From: Ryuthela nishihirai
Taxonomy: Eukaryota; Arthropoda; Arachnida; Araneae; Heptathelidae
DNA length: 64,000 nt
Assembly (NCBI GenBank): GCA_038380435.1
Contig: JAWZYU010000018.1
Span: 48,780,251 to 48,844,250 of the forward strand
Reading direction: 5' to 3'
Both the position numbers and the translations under genes were made by a program. Shown here in pieces: positions 1 through 11,325 of this stretch (position 1 is the stretch's first letter; every line of letters starts with the position of its first letter). The notes beneath the pieces were generated by a model, which did no database searches, was not told the origin of the DNA, and worked only from the letters and a program-made list of their open reading frames with translations.

Positions 1-228
1 GTCGGATGGAACGTTAAACCGTATCTCCGTGTGCGGGAGAACCACTCCCTGTGAACGTTAAAGAACACGCTGGATGGCCTTGACGGGAGGCTACCATCTG
101 TCTCCCAACAGCTGTTCCAGCGAGTCCCCTCCCCCAACCTTCTCTCAGCCTTCGGGGTACTTGTGACCTGGCCATTTAGCCCATGGCGTGCAAAAAAGTG
201 CCGCTCAGAGATAAAACAATCCAACCCA
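1..228 (+). mobile_element. SINE-A, 3' part (cut by window edge)
   Basis: This stretch matches the 3' two thirds of the complete SINE-A copy near 9.2 kb: the run through the GGGAGAACCACTCCCTG block, the CTGGATGGCCTTGACGGGAG block, the CATTTAGCCCATGG block and the AAACAATCCAACCCA tail. The tRNA-like head would lie left of the window. No function beyond retroposition is implied. Confidence 0.9.
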
Positions 229-1986
229 GTATTCTGCTTTTAGTTTCTTTATACAGTTCATTTTTGAGCAACAAAAATATATTTTGAATGCGACAAATAT
301 ATATTGAATGAACAGATTCTAAAAAAAATTACGATAGTGGAGACAAGAATGCATAATTTATTTCACAAATCTTGATGGAATATATGGTGTTTTCGAACCA
401 TTAGTTTTAATAGCTTGAAGTTTCTTATCTCTATCAAAACTATACTAGTCTCCAAACGTTAAAGCACGACATTATGCTATATAAGAGGGAACTAAATTAG
501 AAGCTCTGAATTTATTAAATATGTTTTTTATGGAAAAATGAGACTGAAAATAAGATCCCGATTTAATCCCTATAAAACTAGATTTTCAGCAATATTAGTT
601 CCAGAATTTAAAGCGTTATCGCACTTCAAATATGTAAATGCAGAAATACCAGTAACAACAATTTACATAAGAATCTGATTAAAATTTAATAAGTGAGATT
701 TAAACCATTTAATAAAATAGTTAAATATCAGAATTGTAAGTAAATTCTTTCAATATTCGTCAACAGTTTTCTCTCTTAAACTCTTTAAACGAGAACTAAT
801 TGCGTAAAAAATCGAAATTTAAATTGGTTTAGAATATTTAGTTCATCGTCAGCCATAATTTTCCACGAAAGCTTTTTTTTCTGAAGTAATAAAATATTGT
901 GGTTAGCTTCGCATTAACGTAACACGGGAATATCTTAATTTTTGTGTCCTAGTGTAGCTGACATGAAGCCAAAATAATCCATATTTTAGGGGAAAATCGA
1001 ACCTATACGAACTGGCATGACAGTCAAAATCTACGTTGAAGAAACCATTCTTTAATATGTCAGTTTTCAGAAAAACTATTCTAAACAGAAGAAATATAAT
1101 TCAATTAATATTTGTAACTTCAAATCTGGCATCAGAAATTAAACTTTTCGTGACGTTAGTTTGTAAGCTAAACAGGATCGGATTAAGAATCGTTTTGGCC
1201 CCGGCCAAATTCAAAAATGACCCCCCCCCCCCCTTTCCCTATCAGTCTCAAGTTATCTAATAGGAACAAATTTACTGCATGATATTATCCGCAACAATAA
1301 TAGAAATTATTTGTTTTTGTTGTCAGCGGGAGAAAAAGATTTGAGCGCGTTACCAAATGTAACATTTTGCATCTTATTATTTACTTTTATTTTTTTTTAC
1401 AATTTCACTCAAGAATTGCAAAATCGAAGTAAATATTGTTTTACATAAGGAGTTGCAGATATTTTTGAAGCTAGTCACGCAAATAGGGTAATAATATTTG
1501 GTATCTTATAAACATAAGAGAAATTCATGCATTCTAAGCTTTTATTACCTTCAAATTTATCATTATTGCATGTCTTTGCTGCTTTCTCTCTTTTATTGGG
1601 ATATTCCTAAATTATTTAAAAACATTTCTTTCCTTAAAAGTGAGGCCCTCATTGAAGGTATAGCCTCTGGCCATGGTCGGTTTGGCCATTATGTTAATCC
1701 TTCCCTGAAGCTACATTACCATTTGACTAAAATTATCAATTTAAACCATTTGTTTTTACTGTGATGCGAAACTTTGATTAAGCGACTACGGCTGATACGT
1801 GTTTATAACGTACAGCCTATACAGTATATATTGTATCATCTATACACACACCATTTATATTTATTTGATGTGAAATACATGTATATATTAATACTTAACT
1901 ATACAAGTGTTGTCTGAGCGACTACAATCAAATTAAACCATGTAGTAAAACTGCTTATCATAACAATTTCATGCTGAATTACCTAT
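229..1986. other. AT-rich stretch without recognised gene
   Basis: I see no gene here. The open frames are short and carry no motif that I recognise. A 13-nt C homopolymer stands at about 1221-1233, next to GGCCCCGGCC. This resembles the C-rich edges of the M2-type MITEs seen elsewhere in the window, but no inverted end was found. Confidence 0.5.
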
Positions 1987-1994
1987 ATATGGCA

Positions 1995-2264
1995 CAGGCG
2001 TGAAGCGTGAGAGGAAGCAATTGAGACCAAGAAACTGCGCAGATGAGACATCGGTGATTCTTACAGGGGATTGATTTACAGAATTTTCAGTTACTTGTCA
2101 ATTAGACAATATGTCACGGATCAATAATTTCATTGGTATATCATAGATTATTGGTTCATTGAAAAGTTACTGATAACTCAATAAGCCAATGAACTACGAG
2201 AATCATTGTTTCGTCAACTGTGCAGTCTCATTGTCTCAATTACTTCCAATTTGCTTCGCCGCTG
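1995..2264. mobile_element. P1 palindromic hAT-type MITE, copy 1
   Basis: About 270 bp that folds back on itself. The left end CAGGCGTGAAGCGTGAG pairs with the right end (…TTGCTTCGCCGCTG), and the inner blocks AGCAATTGAGAC and GTCTCAATTACTTCC are inverted copies. It is flanked by ATATGGCA (1987-1994) and ATATTGCA (2265-2272), an 8-bp target duplication with one mismatch. That length is typical of hAT transposases. It has no coding capacity and so is a non-autonomous element. Eight more copies or relatives occur in this window. Confidence 0.88.
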
Positions 2265-2474
2265 ATATTGCACCTTTACCAGCTGATCATTATTAGTTCT
2301 GGAATTGCATCATCTGGACAATATTAACCTTTTAAGAGATATGGTGACTGAGACCATACACGTGTTTATGTTTGTACGCAGGTTACAAAAGCTCAATGTG
2401 CAGTTAAGGGTTCAGATAAAACAATAAAATTATTCCTTAAGTAGATCTGACAGTAAGCCACAGAGATGACGAGT

Positions 2475-2562
2475 AAGGAAAGCGACATCTGAGCAGAAAG
2501 AAACATCCATACCTTATCCAAAGTTTCAACCCAGGTCCCTTTGTTGGCTAGCTAACTAATCA
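2475..2562 (-). mobile_element. SINE-B fragment, diverged
   Basis: On the minus strand the order is GGTTAG, GCTAGCCAACAAAGGGACCTGGGTT, then GGTATGGATG and TTTCTGCTCAG. This follows the SINE-B copy near 61.4 kb through box B and the start of the body. It is decayed and truncated, with no target-site duplication seen. Confidence 0.6.
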
Positions 2563-4062
2563 ATTGACGCATTTCTAGATTTATTTATTTATTTATTAAC
2601 ACCCATTATCCACGTGAATTTTATAGAGGGCGTTTAAAACATTTCCATATGTCTATAGATTTGCGCTCTTTCCTCCGGAGTTAACGAGTTACGATTTTTT
2701 TGAAAGCTTGTTTAAATTTGATATTGCGTGTTAAAAACAAAGGCCGTATCATCATTTCTTTCTTCGCTGGCGGCGCGTAAATTTCGGTCTATATTGTGTG
2801 TGCGTTGTTCCTATGGAACAGCTGCTCAACATTCCCTTACTAGGAGCAAGAGAGCTTAAAGAATTATCACGGCAAGACTCCCGACTCTACAGCTAAAAGG
2901 GGAGTAGCATTGTCATGACCACTTTCGTCTTAAGGGCATGATCAATGATTTGAAGGAATTTCTTTTGGTAACGTTTATTCCAGACCTACGCAGGTGTGGA
3001 TCTCAATGGTGTTAGTTTTAAAGAACAAGTGGGTGTTTAAGGATTGCTGCTGATGAACGTCTCTCCCCCACCTCACAAACAAGAAAAATCCCCATCCCAC
3101 ACAAAATAGTCTGGAAGACGAAATTAGAATACTACTGGGATTTAATCTCTGTCTGTAAACATATTTGTTTATTTTATCTTTCCCCTATATTTATTTTATC
3201 TTCCCTTTCTCCTGGGGTCTCGCCCCAGAAGAAGCGAGCGAGGCCCCAGCAGAAAGCAGCAGTTCTGCTAGGCGAGGCCCCAGAAGAACGACAAGTCACA
3301 TGTCCATACTTGATGAGCGAATATTGTAAACTATCTATTTAAGAAAATTGAACTTCTGAAAAAATTTGAAGTTCTGAAAAAATTTGAACTTTAGATGGCA
3401 TAGTATGATGGTCAAGATGTTTACAGTGACTGATTTTCTTCCTTAACTCCAAAGCAATGGTAAAACGCAGCCTTTCGATTTCAAAGGACGAATCATAAAT
3501 TATTTTTTGTGTTTTATACGTACTAATAACATATTATTTTTTTGCATTTTTTTCACTCATCCAACAATTTGAAGTAGTTATTGTTAAAGGTAACGAGTCG
3601 AAAAATAAAAAAAAAAAACTTCATTCTATTTTAAACTAGAAGAACGCGTATTGCCTCTGGCGCATATGAGAATCTCGTTTTCAAAGAGAATGAAGATTTT
3701 CCTTTACCAACAGTTTCATTCCTTAAAAGTTTTAATTTGAGCTAGTGGATGATGGAAAAAATGCAAATAATATTTTATTAGCAATTTTACAACATAAAAG
3801 TATGCGTTTTTTTAATTCTTAAATCTGAAAAGTTGCATATCCCAACCTCTCTCAGAAAATTGGGTAGACTATTGCTGTCAGTGGAAAATCTCTTAAAAAC
3901 TACCACCAATTTTCACATTTCTATTTTATATATTTTATTTGTAAAACTCGATAACAGCTCTACTGTTTTATATTTAGGGATCTGAAAGATATATATTAAA
4001 ACTATTAAGTATTTGGAAAATGCGAATTATAATAATATTATTTTATTAGTAAAAAAATAAAT
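2563..4062. other. No gene recognised; two small repeats
   Basis: There is no credible coding frame. At 3205-3292 a GC-rich segment repeats the block GCGAGGCCCCAG with variants and the inverted form CTGGGGTCTCGCCCCAG. At about 3349-3390 a 20-bp unit (AACTTCTGAAAAAATTTG) is repeated roughly twice in tandem. The part near 3860-3960 weakly resembles the T1 repeat that follows at 4.28 kb. Confidence 0.5.
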
Positions 4063-4245
4063 ACCCCCTCAAGCAGCTGCTTGCCACAGAGGTCTGACAG
4101 GAGCATGTCAGTTTATATGCCATAGTAGGAGATCTGAGAGGATGGCAGGACCTCAGCAGAAAAACAACACACACATCCATGCCTTTATCCGGGGCTCGAA
4201 CCCAGGTCCCTTAGATCAGTAGCCAAGCATGCTAACCACTCGGCC
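4063..4245 (-). mobile_element. SINE-B, near full length
   Basis: Read on the minus strand, it starts with a tRNA-like head (GGCCGAGTGGTTAGCATGC for box A, GGGTTCGAGCCCCGG for box B). It continues through GGCATGGATG, TTTCTGCTGAGGTCCTGCCATCC and ATATAAACTGACATGC, and ends in CAAGCAGCTGCTTGAGGGGG followed by an A/T-rich tail. The Leu/Ser-like head suggests pol III transcription. It is probably mobilised in trans by a LINE. Confidence 0.85.
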
Positions 4246-4269
4246 CAATCAAAATTTAAAAAAAAATTC

Positions 4270-5095
4270 TAATTATCATTTTCGTTGTTTACAATGGAAA
4301 CTTCATGACGTTCACATTCCACCACCAAAATTCCATATTTCTATCATTAATACATCGTTGCAATATTCGTTTGAAATTTTGGAATTTTCAATCTTTTTCA
4401 CCCGTTAGAAGGCGCAATTACAGTATTCGAAAGATTCCTAAAGTGCGAATCATAATATTTTATCAATTTCTCTGCAACCATAAAAAGATTTTTTTTTTCA
4501 TTTATCTCTAAATATAAACAAATATCTGGTAAAACGAAAATTTTGTTTTCACACATTCACATACACACCCATGGGTCTAAGAGGTTAATTCATTGCTGCC
4601 AATGGAAACAGTATGAATGGCGTTCACATTCCACCACCAAAATTTAAATTTCTAGCCTAAATATATCATTTGGAATATTCGTTTGAAATTCTGGAATTTT
4701 CAACTTTTTACACTGATAGAGGGCACATTTATAATTTTCGACAGATTTAAAAAGTATGAATCATAATATTTTATCAATTCCTGTCTAACAAAAAAAGATT
4801 TTTCATTTATCTCTAAAAGCAAACAATTATCAGCTAAAACTAAGAAGTATGTTTTTCCACCCCTTCTGGGTCTAAGGGGTCAACTCATTGTTGGCAATGG
4901 ACCCTCCGTAACCTTCACATTCTACCACTAAAATTTCAAATTTCTGGTATAAGTACATCGTTTGCAATATTCGTTTGAAATTTTGAAATTTTCAACTTTT
5001 TCCACCTCTAGAGGGAATTACAGCTTTAGAGAGTTTCGGAAAGTGCATCGTAATATTTCATCAAATAATTTCTAATTTGTCTCTGTAAACAATAA
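4270..5095. repeat. T1: about 300-bp tandem repeat, three units
   Basis: Three diverged units begin near 4292, 4600 and 4895 (spacing 308 and 295 bp). Each has the order CAATGGA, TTCACATTCCACCACCAAAATT, TTTCTA, ATCGTTGCAATATTCGTTTGAAATT, GGAATTTTCAA, CAC…AGAGGG, TCGGA, then AATCATAATATTTTATCAA. A separate single copy lies at 30.04-30.30 kb, so the unit is also dispersed. No coding frame persists between units. Confidence 0.85.
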
Positions 5096-6226
5096 AGTTC
5101 GATGTCTACAGACAGACACGACAAAGCGAAACTATTCTCTCGTTTTCTTTATAAACGAGATAAAAACGATCGTTTCTTATTCTCTAAAAAAGACCTGTCT
5201 CCGTATAATTAAAATTAATTTCTACATTTATTTTTAATTTACCTTGAGTAAACTCCTCTGCTTGTATATTCTTTTATAGCTTTATTTATTTCCACATAGG
5301 ATTGGTGTAAGAACTGAATGTGAGGTTTTGTCTCTGCAGAAACTATTCGCTAATCTATGACATGGATATCGACTACGTTCTTTATTTTTCTACTAACAAA
5401 AAAAAATACTCTTGTTACTTTCATACGTGTCATCTCACGGTTGGCTAACGATGCGATGGTGAAATGGATGTTTTACTAGACTCCTTACGCTCCTAGATGT
5501 CAAAACTGGCAGCAATCCGTCCCAACAGCTAAGCCGCCAAAAGCTCTCTTATTGCACTTCTTGATTCGTAAAAAGCTGTTACAACTATATCTTCTTTTGA
5601 GCAGGAATTCAAACTCTAAAGCTCTCTATTTTTTTCCATCAGCCTGAAACTAAATTCGATTGCTCTTCGAGAGAATAATAAACTTTGATTTGGAAGGGAA
5701 GAATTATTCAAATGCAAAAAAGCACAGATTTGCCTAAATCATCTAATAGACATTCCGTATATAATGATACTATATCTTTGGGGTGTCTTTTAGAAATTAT
5801 TTATTTCACTATAAAGATATTCAATCAAAATGATTAAATTAATACAAGGTTTATCTCGCATTTCATTTCATTAATATATAACATCGTGTTCAATTTATTA
5901 ATAAATTAATTCAATATACATAACGTTAAACATTTTATGTTTTCGGAACTTGGAACGCTCTTGGTGCTTCTAAATAACATCATAATGTTTAATTTAGAAG
6001 TAATGTAATCATTAGTAAATCAAAGAGAAAAACCATAAAATAATTTAATTTACTTTTATAAATATTACTTATAAATATAACTTTTTAACTCTTTGAACTA
6101 CTCATTTTTTCTTTACTATATTCTGTTTAAACCTGAAGAATGGAGCTGAAAATTCCTTTAAAAATTTCTTTTTTAATCATGGGTTTTTAAGTTTAACACA
6201 GAAAGCCAGTGAAAAATTTGAATAAG
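5096..6226. other. AT-rich stretch without recognised gene
   Basis: I see nothing in this stretch that I can name. Open frames are short, and no tRNA-like, TIR or long repeat structure is apparent. Confidence 0.4.
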
Positions 6227-6228
6227 TA

Positions 6229-6432
6229 CAGTCGCTCAAAAAGTTTCCGAACAATATGGTTGATTGCAGAATTCAGAAAAAATATCTGGCAACATTTTTT
6301 TTTAGAAATTAGTGACCTTCGTGTTACGTAACACGAAGTTGCCAGATAACTAATTTCTAAAAAAATCGTTGCCAAATATTTTTTCTGAATTCTGCACTCA
6401 ACCATAGTGTTCGGAAACTTTTTGAGCGACTG
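6229..6432. mobile_element. M1 mariner-type MITE, palindromic, TA target
   Basis: A 204-bp nearly complete palindrome. The left end CAGTCGCTCAAAAAGTTTCC pairs with the right end GGAAACTTTTTGAGCGACTG, and the ATTCAGAAAAAATATCTGGC block is repeated inverted. TA stands directly on both sides (6227-6228 and 6433-6434), the target duplication of Tc1/mariner elements. A shorter second copy lies at 46152-46270. Confidence 0.9.
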
Positions 6433-6587
6433 TACTTAATTCGTTAGGGAGCTTTTACGTCAAGTGTTTTTCATATCGAATGTATGCCGGTGTAAACAAA
6501 ATTATGCTTCATTGTATACTTTATAATATTCGAAGTTTTTTAAATAAATAATTTTTTTATTCAGAATACGTAATAAATACAAAATAT

Positions 6588-7564
6588 CAGGTGCGAAGCG
6601 TGAGTGGAAGCAATTGAGACCTTGAGACTGAGCAGTTGAGACATCGGTGATTCTTGCAGGTGATTAATTTACAGAATTGTCAGTTACTTGTCAATTAGCC
6701 AATAGTGTCATGGATCAATAATTGAATCAAGTATCATTTGGGTTTGGGTGATTTAAAAGTGACTAATAAGTTCAATCAGCCAATTGGTATGTCCACATTT
6801 GTGCGTTTTCCGTGCGCTAGACGCATGCGCAAAGGCATGCCTCAAATTAGTTGAACGGCGCCGTTTTCAGTGACGCATGCAGTAGCGCACATGCTTCCAC
6901 CAGTAGTGGATTTTTGTTTAACTTTCCGTGCAACTTCGTAGTTTGTCTGGAAGGGTTCGTTCTGTTTTTGCAATTATTGAGCTTGTGTTTTTTGTTCACC
7001 ATGTCGTCAGAACAAACATTGGCCTTTATAAATTATTATTAAAAATATATTCGTTATAGAACATAATAAATTATTCGTTATAAAATTATTATTAATAAAA
7101 ATATTATTATTACAACAAATAAAAATAAAACCTTCATTCATAATATTTTCACTAAATGTTTCACTATATATTCTACCTATATTATATATCTCTACAATCT
7201 ACAAAGTACTTGTTTTGACGTGATATGGAACCTTCAGCCGACATAAAGTAATTCATGTTCATTTATTCTTATACCCGCTAACATATCAGCATCAGTTACG
7301 TCCATTACAACTTCACGTCTGCACTGGTGCAAAACTGAAAACTATTTGACGCACAGGTGTAGACAGTTGAAGGCATGCGTCCAACGCATTTCATCTAAGG
7401 CATGCGCTAGACTACTCGGTGTTGAAAAGCGGAATTGAAAATTGAAAGTGAAGTTGAAGATGAAAGCGCACAAGTGTGGACATAGCCAATGATCTATGAG
7501 AATCATCGTTTCATCAACTGCGCAGTCTCATTGTTTCAGTTGCTTCCACTACGCTTCGCAGCTG
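6588..7564. mobile_element. P1 MITE, copy 2, split by a nested element
   Basis: The left half (CAGGTGCGAAGCGTGAGTGG…) and right half (…CACTACGCTTCGCAGCTG) are P1 ends. The body is interrupted after 6787 by a 697-bp insertion and resumes at 7485 with GCCAATGATCTATGAG, exactly the sequence that follows in uninterrupted P1 copies. Confidence 0.88.
6788..7484. mobile_element. Non-autonomous DNA transposon nested in P1
   Basis: The left end TATGTCCACATTTGTGCG matches the inverted right end (CGCACAAGTGTGGACATA) with two mismatches. Flanks are GCCAATTG(G) on the left and GCCAATGA on the right, an imperfect 8-bp target duplication. The subterminal parts are rich in GCATGC and GCGCTAGAC motifs on both sides. 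There is no transposase frame. The superfamily is hAT-like by duplication length only. Confidence 0.75.
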
Positions 7565-9163
7565 TAAAATATATAGGATCTAGAATTAAATACAGCATAT
7601 TCAATTTTTTACTTCCATAAACTGTACATAATACTAATTTGCTTTAGAAACATGACTTATTTCTTGTATAAGATATGAAACTATTTGCTGTAGTATAGTA
7701 ACTCATATACTAGTAAATAACATGTCCGAACTCATGTAGTTTTGTCAACTTTTTATTGATTTTAATTTCATTGGTCTGCAGATTTACAGTTCCATTTTTT
7801 ATGTGGAAGAGAATATAGTTTGCAATATTCAGAAATTAAAAATAAGATTTTCTATTGCTCACGTCCATAAACTATCTGCTGTAATAATAGGCCAACTCTA
7901 ACTGTAACGCAGTCCGGTTGAGAGATCGTCAAAGGAAACTATAAGTCGAAACGTATTTTACAAAAATTATGAGAAGTGTAGAATGACAACTTCGCTGTCA
8001 CAGTAAAGAGTTCGTACATTATCTTCTGATCATTGTATTTTGATAATGTTTGGTGTCACATTCAAATTTTTAAAGCATTGCTTTAATCAGTGAGTTACAT
8101 CCTTGAAAGGAGCGAGCGAAGAGAACCAATAATGGTTAATTCAGGAGGGGAGAGCCCCCTTGACAGGATTGGGAGCCTAGTCTGCAGGCCTACTCTGCTA
8201 TTCAATATGGAATTTCATAACGAAATAATTTCATAATTTATTTTATTATTATAATACATATATAAACTAGTCTTTTAGAAAATTATTTTTTTCCTATTCT
8301 AATGTACATATCTTCAACTCTATACATTGTTACAGTAATAGACAAATACTATATACAAAACTATGTTATTTGTGTATTTAAACAGATATTGGTTCCTATC
8401 CCTCAAGTCCCCTTATTATTCTAGACAAGTTGGCTTCTCAAACAGGGTTCCATTTCCAGATAAAAATGTAATACAAATACAATTTGTTTCTCTAGCTCCT
8501 AAAATTTACGATAATTTAGACATTAATATTAGGAACGAAATTAGTTGAGTTCGCTTTAAAAATAAAATTGTATTTTAATATTGATGAGTTGGAACATTTT
8601 CCAAAAATTTGAAATTTCAAAGCGATAGAAAAAGGGAAATAGATATATTGAGATGGTTATCAGATTTCAAGTTACGATTTCGAATTATAAATATTCATTG
8701 AGGTTGGTATAATTTGTTAAATTCGAAACATTGTTTATTATTAGAGATTAATCAACGTATGTGTTGCCACATATTACAATATTGTTATAAATTCGAAGAG
8801 ATGAAAGTTTAGCGTGAGTTCACAAATAGCACATATGTATACCATTAAAGTATGAATGATGTAATTTATTACAATGACACAATATTATTACAAATTAATC
8901 AATTTTTTTCTAAACATAAGTACTTCTATTTCTCTTAGCATAAAGCCAAACCACTTTATATTGTATCTCATTTGCGACATTAAATAACCTTAATAAAATT
9001 TTATACCTTATACATGTAAAACGTTTAACATTAATCTCCCCTGATAGAAGACCCAATAACAAACTTTACCATTGATTACCCTTCTCCACTGGAACCATGT
9101 TTCATCTTAAATCAAATAAGAGCAGTCCTTTTACGTAGCATTACACAACACTAATTTTAATAC
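7565..9163. other. No gene recognised
   Basis: This is AT-rich sequence with only short frames. A slightly GC-richer patch (8101-8200, AGCGAGCGAAGAGAACC, GGAGAGCCCCCTTGACAGG) stands out, but I cannot assign it. Confidence 0.4.
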
Positions 9164-9174
9164 ACTGTCTCCTT

Positions 9175-9551
9175 TGGAGCGGGGGTGGCTCAGTCGGTAG
9201 CGCGCCAGGCTCGTAATTTCCCAGGTTCGAGTCCCAGTTGGGTCAGCGTTGAGATTTATCTCCGCAAAATTCCCTGCCCTGCCCACGGTCAGTAGGGGAC
9301 ACCGATGGGCTTGGAAAGGCCGCCGTCCGTCGGATGGGACATTAAGCCGTGACCCCGTGTGCGGGAGAGCCATATCCTGTGCACATTAAAGAACACGCTG
9401 GATGGCCTTGACGGGAGGCTACCATCTGTTTCCCAACAGCTGTTCCAGTGGGTCCCCTCCTCCAACCTTCTCTGAGCCTACGGGGTCCATGTGACCTGGC
9501 CATTTAGCCCATGGTGTGCAAAAAAGTGCCGCTCAGAGGTAAAACAACCCA
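9175..9551 (+). mobile_element. SINE-A, complete reference copy
   Basis: A 377-bp tRNA-derived SINE. The head carries box A (TGGCTCAGTCGGTAGCGCG) and box B (GGTTCGAGTCC). The body runs through CAGTAGGGGACACCGATGGG and GCCGTCCGTCGGATGG to CGCTCAGAGG. The tail is TAAAACAACCCAAC, an AACCC-type tail and not poly-A. An exact 11-bp target duplication ACTGTCTCCTT flanks it (9164-9174 and 9552-9562). The short frame on the minus strand is a shadow of this repeat, seen in every copy. Confidence 0.95.
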
Positions 9552-9562
9552 ACTGTCTCCTT

Positions 9563-9819
9563 CTTCCTTTTTACTACTCTACTATTTCTTTTGTTTTCTT
9601 TTACACTTCTTACTATTTTCAAAGCATTCTCGTTCTAAACAGTTAATTACGTAAATCGTCATGATAAGCATAGACGAGCGTTCATGATACACCTGTCACA
9701 TGCCATTGTAGCGCTTTCTTCTGTTGTAACAATACATAGACGATTCTGAATGATTGACTGTAGACTGACAGAGGATCGCACTAATTATAACTATGATGCA
9801 GAAGCGGTAAAGGTCTGAA
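9563..9819. other. No gene recognised
   Basis: A pyrimidine-rich 3' flank of the SINE and plain AT-rich sequence. No feature is supported. Confidence 0.4.
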
Positions 9820-10335
9820 ATTTTGCACCTAAAGGTAATCCGGGGCGTAGATCTCGGCAAAAATTCGAAATTTGATTCCGAGTTGTTCTTCCAGGTAAAA
9901 TAGGGGTCAGGTAGAGTCCCTTGATCTACGACGGCTAGAAACATGAAAGTTGGTGTCTTGGTGTATTTAAGGCTGTAGATCTCGGAAACGTTACGAATTT
10001 TCGGATACGAGAGGGTCATTCTAGGTCAAAGGCTAAATTCAGATCTCTACGTACTAAAAAGCTGAAAATTGATTCATGGGGGTTTTTTCGGTAGTAGATC
10101 TCGGAAATGTTGCGGAATTTTTGTTTGCAATGGGTCCTTTTGAGGTCAAAGATCAACTATGGATCAACTAGTGCTAGAGGGAATATACTGGTGCTGGGGA
10201 GAATTTTGAGTTCTAAATTTCAGAAATTATGCCACACTTTGGATGTGATGGGTCCTCCGAAGTCAAAGATCAAATTCGATATTTTGGTGCTGGGGAGCTG
10301 AAAATTGGTAAGTAGGGGTATTTCTTTTTTTAAAA
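9820..10335. repeat. T2: degenerate tandem repeat of about 115 bp
   Basis: Four to five diverged units share the order GTAGATCTCGG(A/C)AA, GTTGCGAATTTT, GATGGGTCCTTTT, AGGTCAAAGATCAA, TTGGTGCTGGG and GCTGAAAATTGG. Examples start near 9846, 9971, 10092 and 10210. A weaker unit appears at about 10445-10550 (TAGATATCAGAAATGAG, GTCGCATTGAATGTCAAA). It is not coding. Confidence 0.75.
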
Positions 10336-10869
10336 GGAAGTAAGTACTTGCTTACACAAAGAACTGAGTTAACCTAGAAGTTATGTTAGACTTGTCGTGG
10401 TTAGCCCATTGGTCTTAGTAATCAGATACGCTAACCACTAGATCTGGTAGAGTTTCAGTCAATAGATATCAGAAATGAGAGGAATTTTCTGTTCCGGTGT
10501 CGCATTGAATGTCAAATAAGGGTCTAAGTGCGGGTTAGAAGTCAAAAGGTGGCGAAGACACATATTTTGCTCGTTCCCGAAGCCTGGACGTGAATAAAGT
10601 ACTCCTTTGTTTCCGACATCGCTAAGTAATTTTTTTTAAATCTTTCTTATCATTAGTATTTTTCTCTTTGTTTATTGGTTATCGGGGTCATTGTTATTAC
10701 TTTTCTTCTTTACAACTATATTTGTTTCCCAAAATACCATATAAACTGTTATGTAACATGATTTTAGAGGAATAAATAAAACATTTTTATTATTATGTAA
10801 AAAAAAATTAACGTAGACTGAATGCTTCTATATTTCCAAAGGCATTCATTTACTGAGGTACAAACCTGT
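10336..10869. other. No gene recognised
   Basis: Sequence after the T2 array. A short self-complementary patch (GTGGTTAG…CTAACCAC, about 10398-10440) might be a decayed tRNA-like head, but it cannot be assigned. Confidence 0.35.
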
Positions 10870-11325
10870 CTCTCTTCGCAAAGAAACCCCTTGTCTAGCA
10901 TCACAGCTCAGCTATACGATATTCTAATCCCTGCTTACATACTCTGGTTCTCCACAGAATCGAACCTTATTCCTTGAGGGTTTCTGAAAAAGAGCTAATT
11001 CACTTTGAAGCGTTAAACGAAATCGAACTCTTTTGTTCCTCAGCTACCTTTTTTGTGACTTAGTTCTTTTTCTCCTCTCCCGTTCGCCTCTTTGCGTGAT
11101 TCCTATCCTAAACTCCTCCGACTACAAGCGGAAAGGCAGTTGAGAGTGACGGAATGTGCCGGAAGGTGCCATAAAACCATTTGGTTAGCGCTGAATGCCG
11201 CGCATCTAGAGCCAGAAACGATCTAGCAACGGATTTCCGCATCAGCAAATACACATTCAAGGCACGAATAAAAACCATTTAACAACCATTCCCATTCAGA
11301 ACATACTGAAAATACATAAACAACA
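10870..11325 (+). repeat. R1 module, copy 1, upstream of the transposon ORF
   Basis: This shares ordered blocks with 15.0-15.64 kb and 30.97-31.46 kb: (C)ACAGAATCGAACC(C/T)T, CCTTGAGGGTTT, GAGTAAGAGC-like GAAAAAGAGC, a pyrimidine-rich CTCCTCTCCCGTTCGCCTC, and an AAGGCACGAATAA block. In this copy the module directly precedes the reading frame at 11326. It may therefore be the leader of that element. Confidence 0.6.

Noticed and set aside
9131..9373. MALPHTGSRLNVPSDG-type frames at 9.1, 17.5, 18.2, 18.3, 32.3 and 40.4 kb
   Set aside because: They are the same antisense or sense frame of SINE-A, repeated in each copy; SINEs do not encode protein.
10107..10301. 64-residue frame in T2
   Set aside because: It lies wholly in a non-coding tandem repeat and is not kept between units.
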